A stretch of DNA of 64,000 nucleotides from Knufia peltigerae (Eukaryota > Ascomycota > Eurotiomycetes > Chaetothyriales > Trichomeriaceae). Shown here piece after piece: positions 54,537 to 64,000 of the stretch (its first letter is position 1; each line of letters begins with the position of its first letter). The DNA lies in the NCBI GenBank assembly GCA_030247855.1, contig JAPDRN010000086.1:62001-126000 (forward strand). Reading direction: 5' to 3'. Position numbers and translations under genes: made by a program. The notes under the pieces were generated by a model that was given only the letters and a program-made list of their open reading frames with translations, was not told the origin of the DNA and did no database searches.

Positions 54537-57500
54537 TCAAGCCCTTCTTGACCCGTCCGAGGGGAACTCATCCGACACGATCAACCTAGTATTCACGTTC
54601 ATGCTTCCCAGTTCGTTGAGCAAGAGCTTGAAAGCGTAAGGCAGCGTCATCCGAACGACGTTCGACCCGCTCTCACCCGCCGTACTACAGCGTTGGCAAT
54701 ACCGCCCAAATGCCATGAACCCACACGACTCGCACACGTCGACTTCGTGCTTGTCGCTGGATAACATCAACCGCTCACGAAGAAGTTGTGACGCACCGTA
54801 CGCGATCAGACAGTCACGTTCCATTTCTCCCAGACGGAGACCGCCGTCTCTGGATCGACCCTCGGTGGGCTGTCTCGTCAAGATGGCTCGCGGACCGCGA
54901 GCGCGACTGTGCATCTTGTCTTGGACCATGTGCTTGAGTTTCTGGTAGTAGATCGGTCCCGTAAAGACGTATGCCGGCAGGGGCTCGCCGGTGGTGCCAG
55001 ACGTGAGGTAGTCCTTGCCGTCGTAACTGTAACCCGACTCGATCAGTGCCCGTGACATGTCCTCGAGCTTGCTGCCACCAAAGGCAGTCCCGTACTCGAA
55101 TTTGCCCTTCAAGATACCAGCTTTGCCCGAGACGAGCTCAAGCATCTTACCGACCGTCATACGGGATGGGAAACCATGCGGATTCATGATGATGTCCGGG
55201 GTGATGCCGAGGTCTGAAAAGGGCATGTCGACCTGTTCGGCGATGATGCCAACGACACCCTTCTGTCCGTGCCTAGAAGAAAACTTGTCACCGACCTCTG
55301 GCACTCTGGTCTGTCGGGTTTGCACCTTGATGAGTTGATGGCCCGCTTCAACCTCGGAGACCATGACCTTGTCGATGTAGCTGGGATCTGGAAGCCGATA
55401 TTTCTGTGGTTGAGGGATTAGACTGTACCCACTGTTAGATCCTCCATCCGATAGTCCAGATGAGTTTGAATTTTCAGGGATAGCCTTGTTGACGTAGACT
55501 TCACCCTGACTGACTTTGGCACCAACAGAAGCGATGCCATCCACATCAAGCAGGGCGTGGGCTTTGATAGGAGCGCCATTTTCACAAGTAGGGCCTTCAA
55601 CTTGATCTTTAGTCGTGTTTGCGTAAATTTTGAGGGTTACGGGATATTTACGCAGAACCTGACATCGTCCGAAGCCTCGATCTACTGATGCCTTGTTCAG
55701 GACAAGGGCATCTTCGATATCGTATCCACTATAGGACATGACTGCGACAGTCGCGTTTTGTCCAGCTGGAAGCTTGTCGTATTTTACCAGCTCGATAGTC
55801 CGAGTTTTGACCAGTGGCTTCTGAGGATACACCATGAGATAGAGCAAGGTATCGATTCTGAGGAATTGATTGTTGGCAATAAATCCAATGGCTTGTTTAC
55901 CCATAGCACATTGGTATGTGTTTCTGGGTGACTGATTGTGGTGGGGATACGGGATCAATCCAGCTACAGCACCAAGAATTGTGAAAGGTTCGATCTCCAG
56001 GTGCGTTGTCGAAGCATTGATGTCGCCCTCATAAAGGGCGATGTTACTGTCATTCTCCTCGTTGACATCGAGATACTCCACCAGTCCTCTGGCCAGAAAG
56101 TCGTCAAAGTCCATCGATGCTTGGCGCAGAGACTTCAAATACCGTTTTGTGACTTTGGACTTTTTGTCTTCCACAATAATGAGAGGTCGACAAATCCGTC
56201 CTTCATCCGTAGCCACGTGGATGGTGCTGTGGTGGTGATTGATGAAGGTTGATACGAATTCTGAGATACGCCCCGACCTCCTCAGCCGTCGAAATGAAGT
56301 CAAGAAATGTGATGGATGTCTTGTGGTGGCTACTGGAGTACCATTCAAAAGGACCAGGTAAGATCCCGGTGAATAAAGCTCGGCGCCTCCCACAGTCACA
56401 ATATCTTCAGCACCGAGCATGAATATAAGCCGTTTGATAGGCGCCTCCTCGTCGTCCGTAGTGATGTGAGTCATGAGAGCCAAGTTCTTGACCAACCCGC
56501 ATGCTTCACCTTCTGGTGTGTCGGCGGGACAGAGCATACCAAATGATGACGGTTGGAGGGCTCTCGGTCCACTGACTTTTCGTGTCTTTTCGAATTGACT
56601 CGATATTCTTGTCATCATACCGAGAGAAGCAATAAAGCTCAGCCGGCTCAGTAAATGTGTGACTCCAGCACGATCCATTCGAAAACGTTTGAGGTTCCAA
56701 TTTCCGGTGGCAATGGCTCGATTCATTCCCTGGGTAATGTGACCAGCTTGTCCCATCATTGTGTCGCAGGGATCAGTGACCTGGGTCTTGTTGGGCTTTC
56801 GTAATGATTTGTCGATTGCCATTTTGATGCTGTAGTTGAAATTCTTGAACAGGTCTTCGAAGAGCAGTGACAGCAGTTGGCCAGCCAATTCCAACCGTTT
56901 GTTTCCCACATAGTCTCTGTCGTCTACAAGTGCAGGATTCTGTTTCGCCATCAGCACCCGCCGGGCCATGTGGCCGACATAGATTGCCTTCGGTCTGAAA
57001 TTCAGGTTCTCGATGGGGACGTGAGCAATAAACACATTGCTAACTGCCTCTATTGCTTCCTGGACATAGTTTCGACGAGATTGTCCGAACGGTGTAGGCT
57101 TCCGGGTGATCTTGATCCTGGCCCCGAGATAATCCAGGGCTTGTTGTTGCGTATAAATGTGATTCTTGATGGCTTCTTCAAAGTTGATAGCAAAATCTTC
57201 CTGCAACACAGAGTCTGTGCCCGCCACAATAGCACTCATATCGAAGTCAGAAGTCACGCCCATTGCTTTTAGCAATATGCAGATAGGAACATCTTCGTTC
57301 AGAACGTTGTGTCGCATATACAGCAGGTCCTTCTTAAGGACGATATAGCTCTTGGATTTCCTGGCATGGGTCGAACTGGTCACGGACGCCGTGATGAGCT
57401 CCTTCTTGGCATCGGCTTCGACGATGATACGATTTTTGCTGAGTTGCTCTTGGACCAAGATCACCTTCTCGGTACCATTAACGATAAAATAGCCACCAGG

Positions 57501-58266
57501 GTCCAAAGGACATTCGTCCATCGCACACATCTCGGCCTCGGACTTGCCAGCCAGGACACATTTGGAACTCCGCAACATGATTGGCATGCGTCCAATAAGC
57601 ATACCCCTCCGCCGATAAGCCATCTTCGACTTGGTGTACCGGACATTGACAAATATCGGCGCAGAATAGGTCATGTCACGTAGCCGACACTCGTTGGGTG
57701 TGACAGTGGATTCGTTCTTTGAATCGTTGACATAGTGTTCATCAAATCTTGAAGGTCGCCCGACATAGATGTCCTCGTACTTGAGGTAGAAATCAGGGTC
57801 AATATCACTTGTAATTATCGGCTCAGCTTCAATAATCTTCTTCAATTCCACCTCAACGAAATGATTGAACGACTCGATGTGCTGTTTCACCAGTCCCTTC
57901 ACTTTCAAGAATGCCGGGACCAAATTCCACTTGTCACGAGCCGTGTCGATCGGATCGGTTAGGGATTTGCCATAGTAAAAGGGTTGGAGGGCAGCGTCGA
58001 AGCTGTCTGCGTGATGGGAGGGTTTTCGAGGGTGTTTTTCGTGCTTCGAATCATCTTTACTACCATGTGCCTCGTGGGTTGTAGTCGCATCGGCGGCGGT
58101 TTCTTTTGTGACGGACTTGCGCGGAAGGGTTTTCTGATCTTGTTTAGTCGAAAGCATTGCAGAAGCGACAAATACGCCATAGACATACCACCTTCGGCGC
58201 AATAGATTTTCTAGTGGCTTGCTGAGGTGCTGCCTCAGCACCGTCAACTTTCTTCTTGGGCGGCAT
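54537..58266 (-). CDS. RET1: DNA-directed RNA polymerase III second-largest subunit (Rpc2/Ret1)
   Basis: Two exons: 58266-58189 (26 aa, MPPKKKVDGAEAAPQQ...) and 58133-54537, joined across a 55-nt intron with a CTAAAC branch-like site; total about 1224 aa. Starting inside the intron frame would give an unrelated Arg-rich lead, so the short first exon is preferred. The main exon shows the beta-type core: ESFNHFVEVELKKII, DPGGYFIVNGTEKVILVQEQ, CPADTPEGEACGLVKNLALM, SYSGYDIEDALVLNKASVDRGFGR, VGDKFSSRHGQKGVVG, DIIMNPHGFPSRMTVGKMLEL, RDGGLRLGEMERDCLIAYGAS and a zinc site CESCG...CQRC. It forms the active centre of Pol III with the largest subunit and makes tRNA and 5S rRNA. Class III is chosen over Rpb2/Rpa2 by the short N-terminus and the loop sequences. 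The N-terminal 90 residues are Lys/His-rich and probably disordered. Confidence 0.95.
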
Positions 58267-61200
58267 CGGCTATGTTCACCGAGACAACCAGCAAAAACGA
58301 TACGAAGAGATCTCGCATGCTATTTCCTGGAGCGATCGGGCTCTGGCGCAGAAAAGACAATCAAAAGGATTCAACTATTTCTGTCGCGGTACGGTTAGCA
58401 GGGTGGGCAACATGCCGCCGCACAGAAAAAATTCTGCCGCCATACAAACTATCGTCGCCTCGATGCAGCAGGCGGTGAGAAGAGGGCAGCGTTTTGTTAG
58501 GGAAGGTGGCCCGAGTCACGTGAACGATCCAGTATGAGGGACGGGGAGGAATCAATTGCAAGACTCGCATTTGTAAGACACTCAAGTGCCCTATTCTGGC
58601 ACACGAGGACTGAGTCGCTCTCATGAATGTACTGTAGTCATGAAGACACAATGACTGTCGTGCGCCGCGGAGCATTTTAGGCCGCAGTCCCGGGATCGGC
58701 TCTTCATCAGGTGTCGAAGAGTGTGCTATGTTCTACCAGAATGGAAACGGAGTCCTTGACGGAGTACGGAGTGCTGTACCGAGTACATGTCCTAATGCTA
58801 CGAGTGCTCGTACTCCGTAAAGCGAGTGATGGTTGAGTGCCGTGATGTATGCACTCTGACAGCCGAACCGGTGGGCCTGGTGGACTTTGACACAAGCTGC
58901 CCGACAGCCACCTCATTATTATCTTGACCTGCTGCCAGATAGTCCAAGCTAGAAAAGTACAAGCCCAAATGGCAGTGGGCATTGCACACGGGACGTCTGA
59001 TCCTTCGTCAAATGCCTGCTTTGAGAGTGGATCGATTTCCTGCCTGTGATGACTTTTCTTGATGCAGGGGACTCCAGGAAGCTGCAGCTGCAGCGAGCTG
59101 TTTCTGCATTGCATCCCGTTCTATCCCCAAAGCAGGTCAAATCCAGAATCTCGTCGCATCATCTGCATCACAGACGAGTACCGAGTATGCAGAATCTTTC
59201 CCCCATGCGTCTAAACTTTTGGACCAGACGATGAAGAAATTCAAGCCCGTCATTCACTGGTGAGATCGCTTCCTTCGTCGGATGAAGTTTCTGCTGCTGG
59301 TTTTCTACTTTCTGCTCACAGTTTCTCTGCCTTGAGAGAGGGGCGAGTAATGCAGGGACGGCTGCCCCGACATCATCCTGCATCTCGACCTTGCTTTAGG
59401 CCACTACTATACTGCCCAGTAGTCCTCTGACAGTAGACTCGCCCAAACATTTTGGACCTCTTGCCTTCTAACGTGAAGCTACCAGGATAGCCTACCTCCC
59501 AGGAGGCTGAAGCCCAGCGTGTCAATCCTCGCTTGTGGCCCACTGGCGCACTGTGCGCTCGGCATGGCTTGCTCTGCTCGCGGCCTGTGATACGCTGCAC
59601 GTACATGAGATTAGGTGATGCAGGTGTGGATGCATCAATATATGAAAATCTGGGACGGATACTCCGTATGCTCAATGTTTGACCTCGGCCGACAATGTGA
59701 CTTCCTACGGTTTGCTCATATCGAGGCGGTCATGCAAGGAGTCGGGACAGATTGCCCCATGCCGTTCCGTAAGCAGCAGCCACAGAGTACGCTGGAGTGG
59801 CAACACCTTTGTTAGGGCAATTGGGACAGCAGACAGCGAGGGTCGTGGTTTGGATCTCGATTTATCGATTTTGGTGGCGGCGCCAGTAGGTCAATTTGTT
59901 TGGAGGGGCGTCGATGTCTCGAGCGGACCCCTTATTTTTCCAGTTCTTGACCGCCTTTTCCTCCCAGGCGCTGGTCGTGCTCTTGAACCTCTTGGATTGG
60001 GGAAGCCAAAACGAAGCCCACCAAAACAAGCCTGCCTCTTCCCCACATCCAAGGGGTGCATTTTTGGTCTGACGGCAGGGCAATGGTGCTTGGAAGGGTA
60101 GAGTGTTACGATGGGCTATACAGTAGGCAGACGAACTATTGGACGAGCATGACTATCTACCTAATTACTCTGTGACCACCCAGGTAAAGCAATACCTGGG
60201 AGGATGAGCACTGTAACCATTACGAGTACTCTGTAAGACTTGCCGGAGTGGCACTAGGGAAGATTTTGTCTCATTGTTGGCGCCCTCGAGGCTGAGTGGC
60301 CATGACTGACAGCAGGGCGTTGCCTCCAGCACGCCCATACGTCAGGCATCAAATATTCCGAACTCCCGAGCAACATAACAGGGCTTGAATGCGTGGGCTG
60401 GTGACGGTCTCTTTATCATATAGTATGAGAATGAGGACCACTCTCAGATGGCACAGTGCAGTACTACTCGTATGGCAGGGTATTTCCCGTGGATCTGCTG
60501 TCGAGGGGCACAGCAGCAAGTTGACCAGCAGCCCCTCGCCCCTCGCCGTCCAGGCCGCTAACAATCGCGATACCCCCCCGCTAGGCGGTTACCTCCCGGA
60601 ACCTAAAAGGCAGGGTCCAGGGGCTGTCTTGCTTCCAGCAGCTCAATTTCCAGGCGTAACATGGTGCCTGTAGACAAGGAGCCCAGGGAGTTGGCCTGGG
60701 ACGGCATATCTCATTGTTGGTTGTCAGGTCGAAGCAAGGGATTGTACTCCGTAGTTGATCCAGGCGAGACAAACCCATCTGCGGTCGATCGCCCTCATTC
60801 AACCAAGCCCTCGACCTGTGATGACGACCCGGTCCTTGTCGCTCTACCCCGGTCACTTGGGATTAGCCTGGAGCGCTAGGCGGGCAAAGCTCCAAGACGT
60901 CGCTTATGAGTGGCAGAGGCCTGGCGTTCAGTTCAAGGAGCCCACGCCGAGTCGCAGCGGTGCTCACAATCGACCCAACAACCTCGTCTAGGCCTCTACC
61001 CACTGGCATGCTGGCTTGACTTTGGCGCTTGCCCGAAATGACCAGCCCGGAGCCCAAGAGTTGAGGTCTAACCTCCATTGCTACTCTGTGGTTTCGACCC
61101 GGTCCCTCGAGGTCTCTCCCTCACTTTGCACATTTGTAACAATATTCTTTTTCCTTTTTTGTTGCGTCTGTGTTTGTTCTACTGTCATTATAGCATCCTC

Positions 61201-61602
61201 AATAGTGGTGCTGCTTGCTGCTTGCGGCGCGCACGCAGCCTCATTGCATTTCGTTGCTCTTCCTCCTGTCGGGTGCCTGTGAGCCAGTCGAAAAGTAGCC
61301 TGTCGTGGCCAGCACAGCTCCCGCGCCAGGGCCTCGAGAAACGACCGCTGCCAAACCACAGACACGAGCAGGACTCCAGAGAGCTCTCTCCACCTTGCTA
61401 GGTATGTATGTAGTCAATGCCTGGCGTTGAATCCTGCGCATGGTATCTGTGCATCTGCCACAGGGGCCAGTGCCTAGGTCTAGCGGCCCGCCAGAATTCA
61501 GGGCGATATGGCCGACGAGTCCCCTGGCCTCGATGGCGTTTGTGCTATATGACACCAAAGGATCTCAAGCTGACCAGGTGAATATGATGTAGATCACCAG
61601 TC
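58267..61602. other. 3.3-kb gene-poor region upstream of the second Pumilio gene
   Basis: The longest stretch without a protein gene in the window. It contains four ACTCCGTA/TACGGAGT motifs (near 58765, 58811, 59660 and 60745), a perfect 8-bp hairpin CCCAGGTA...TACCTGGG (60179-60200), and an 8-bp inverted repeat CGAGGGGC (60502-60509) with GCCCCTCG (60531-60538). The last 500 bp, with T-rich tracts near 61141-61180, looks like promoter and long 5' leader of the Pumilio gene. Open frames up to 140 codons (such as 59679-60101) are featureless. A long non-coding RNA is possible but not shown. Confidence 0.4.
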
Positions 61603-64000
61603 ATGGCTTTCTCGAACACGCTCAGCGGCCGTATGGAGGAACTGCGATTCCCAAGCCTGCGATCACCCGAAGCAGATGGTACATTCAGCCCCAATGGCTC
61701 GTCCACAAGAGAACAAAGCCCTTTCTTCCCGAGTGTACATACCTCATCCAACGATGCGCGTGCGAGTTTGCAAAGACGATTTACAACGGACTCGAGTAAG
61801 ATGCCTGTCGCGAGGCCATTTGGACAACAGTATTCCTCTATCACTCCAACTTCGGTATGTGATAATACATCTTAAGTGACACTATTCAGACCTTGGCCTA
61901 TTGTGCTTGGATGAAACAATATGCTATCGCGTGCCAAATCCCATTTGGCTGTGGTGAGGCGCCAAGCGGAGTTTTGTACCGTTGGATGTGAATTCAATCA
62001 GCCACTGCTTTGCGTTGGTTTGATTTGATTTCAGTTCATTCTTCGGCAGTCACTCTACCTCTTCTCCTCTTTCCTCCTTACCACAACCCTTACCACAACA
62101 TTCTCGCGTGATGATGCCTAGTCAAACCACTTCATTCGGCTGATATCCCTTCTTCGCAGGTAAAGAACAAGCAGATCTACGACGACATCCAATCCGCCAA
62201 ACGCAAAGCTGAAGAGCAATTGCGGTTCTTGGAGGCGCAAGAACGCAATTTGCAACTAGGATCCAACACCCAAGATCTCGACCGGATCTCTACGAGAATG
62301 AGCCGAATGAGCTTCAATGGCCCTGTCAGCGAGCCAACAACTCCTCCCGAGTATGCTGACAGCGGCTTGAGCAACCGTTATTCGCGTTCGAGCAGGTTGT
62401 CTATGAACAGCGTCATCTCGCCCCCAGGACTTAGCAATCGACTCTCGCAATCCAGCTCTTTTCTCACCTCTCCTCCTGCTAACCGCCTTTCGGCAAATGG
62501 TCTCCTGAGCCAAAGCCAGAAACCCTCCGCGAAGTCAGTTCCTGGTTCACGTCGTGGATCTGATGAGGACGAGTATTATCCCGAAGACCTGAGCAATACT
62601 CGAGCTGCTACGTAAGTGCCTTCACAACCTCACACTCGGCTTACCTTCCTTGCATGAACGCCTTAACAATGGACGAGATAATACGTTCACTGGGGCAAGT
62701 GAGCCGAACCGCCCCTGGCTGTCCTATCACGTGACATCAATCTCGCCTCACCTGAAAGGGCAAACCGCCCTCAACTCGCGGCACTTTCATCCCATCTCAT
62801 TGTTCACCGCCTGCCTTTGTGGTTGTTACTCCTCTAACACTTTGGTTTTAGGCTTAACCGCTTCTCCATGCCCGTAAATAGCAGTCGCCAACCGCGTCTG
62901 AGTGTCAGCAGCACCACTCACCACTCTTTCGGTCCTGTCTCTTCGGCTACAAGCTTCCTCTTCGATACTGAAGACGATGACAAACACCTCTCTCTCAACG
63001 CGATTGACCTGAAGTCACCGGTGGCAAAGGCGTTTGCTCAACTCGAGGGCGACGATACTTTCCCCACTCTGACCAGCGACGGTCTCAAGGTACTTTTAAC
63101 TAGTTGGTTATTGCCGAGCCTGCGTGCCTGTACTGATGAGTTCATAGCTATCTGCCAATTCTGCAGCTCTTGATCTTGCCAATTCAAGAGATCCAGACCT
63201 CGACTGGACCCTTGGTTTCCGCTACAAACCGGGCCACCAGAGCATGCCACACACTGATTCGTCCATGTACCGACCTGTTCTCAGCAATCTGAGCCTCAAC
63301 AGTCCTATCGCAGATCGATCAGGCGAGCCGTCGCGCCGTAAGTCGCAGCGCCATTCCATGGGTGTGACCTTTGAAGATAATTCACTTCTGCCCTCCAATC
63401 TTTCCAACACTCGGCCCGCTTCCCTTCAGACTTCTTACTCTACCAACGACGTGCCGACTGTCAAGAAAGCATTGACTCTCGACACAGTTTCGACTCCTTC
63501 CAAGACTCACGCGGAGCAACAATTCCACAACCACAACGTCAGTTTGGGACGAATTCCTGCCAACGCTGTGACTAACCGTCAGAGTCGCGAAGTGGCAAAC
63601 GGTGGAAGCAAGCTTGAGGACAAATCAGGCAACCCAACATCGTCGATCTCAAACCTTCACGCAAGTGCTGCGCCATTCAGTACTACCTACCCCACGGCTT
63701 CTGACAACGCGCTGAATACGATGAGTAGCCCGACTTCTACCATGGCACCTCAACCATACACATACAACATGCAGACCTACAATGTCAGCCAGATGAACCC
63801 GTCGGCTCCTGTGGGTGGACCTGTCCAGGCTTATAGCCAAGGTCAGGGTATGTACAACATCAACAGTGCCTACAATGCTCAACTTCAACGCTCTGGAACT
63901 GGCCGTCGCAACCATGCAGATGAGGCTCGCTTTAACAACGTCCCACTTGAGTCGTACCGCGGCAATCTCTATGAGCTTTGCAAAGACCAACATGGTTGTC
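61603..64000 (+). CDS. Pumilio (PUF) RNA-binding protein, Puf4-like, 3' part beyond the window
   Basis: Four exons are visible: 61603-61854, 62160-62611, 62852-63089 and 63148 to the window edge. The junctions (TPTS|VKNKQIYDD, RAA|T|LNRFSMPVN, DGLK|LSANSAALD) keep one frame, giving about 600 aa before the cut. The lead is Ser/Pro/Asn-rich and probably disordered, with conserved-looking bits: EELRFPSLRSPE, a short helix KNKQIYDDIQSAKRKAEEQLRFLEAQE, and DWTLGFRYKPGHQS. The window ends in NVPLESYRGNLYELCKDQHGC, the first repeat of a PUF domain of the Puf4 group; the rest lies outside. PUF proteins bind UGUA-containing 3' UTRs and repress or localise mRNAs in the cytoplasm. The introns of about 305 and 240 nt are longer than most here. 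Confidence 0.85.

Noticed and set aside
58134..58247. Start of the Pol III subunit inside the intron frame (RRRWYVYGVF...)
   Set aside because: A 55-nt intron with good donor, branch and acceptor joins a short MPPKKK exon instead, giving a more sensible N-terminus.
1..64000. tRNA genes, CRISPR arrays, insertion sequences, bacterial-type operons
   Set aside because: No convincing B-box with cloverleaf, no spaced direct repeats, no transposase reading frame; the sequence is eukaryotic.

Overview
The window reads as nuclear DNA of a filamentous ascomycete (Pezizomycotina). Genes carry short GT-AG introns, mostly 50-70 nt, are spaced roughly 3 kb apart on both strands, and show no operons. The gene set is fungal: Zn2Cys6 regulator, Prp45, Tma64, Pumilio proteins, an M43 secreted protease, tyrosinase and a Cdc50-type flippase subunit. 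A black-yeast/Eurotiomycete-like relative is my impression only; nothing here fixes the genus. All exon limits were set by eye from splice motifs, frame continuity and family alignment recalled from memory.

Left part (1-13.5 kb): a Zn2Cys6 transcription factor cut by the left edge is divergent from a ten-exon MFS sugar transporter. They are followed by a large intronless single-chain biotin-dependent acyl-CoA carboxylase, an OBAP/DUF1264 protein and the translation factor Tma64/eIF2D.

Middle left (14-31.5 kb): secreted tyrosinase, acid-ceramidase-like amidase, a low-complexity Tyr/Ala/Pro protein, a conserved membrane-anchored unknown, Prp45 (spliceosome), a SAM methyltransferase, a secreted M43 metalloprotease, a Cdc50/Lem3 protein and a Sly41-like nucleotide-sugar/triose-phosphate-type transporter.

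Middle right (31.8-51 kb): a large secreted alpha/beta hydrolase, a Pumilio protein with a coiled coil and a GC-AG intron, a Pex39-like KPWE protein, an amino-acid permease, a small DUF6640-type membrane protein, a highly structured non-coding segment near 45.6-45.9 kb, quinolinate phosphoribosyltransferase (NAD synthesis), a 227-bp MITE-like inverted-repeat element and a CocE-type hydrolase.

Right part (51-64 kb): a divergent protein kinase with a polyglutamine tail, the second-largest RNA polymerase III subunit, a 3.3-kb gene-poor stretch, and the 5' half of a second Pumilio gene cut by the right edge.

Most genes are unrelated housekeeping or secretome genes; I do not see a biosynthetic cluster. 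The items most worth following are the structured RNA candidate, the Pex39-like gene, the single-chain carboxylase, the MITE-like element and the repeated ACTCCGTA motif, which lies almost only outside coding sequence.
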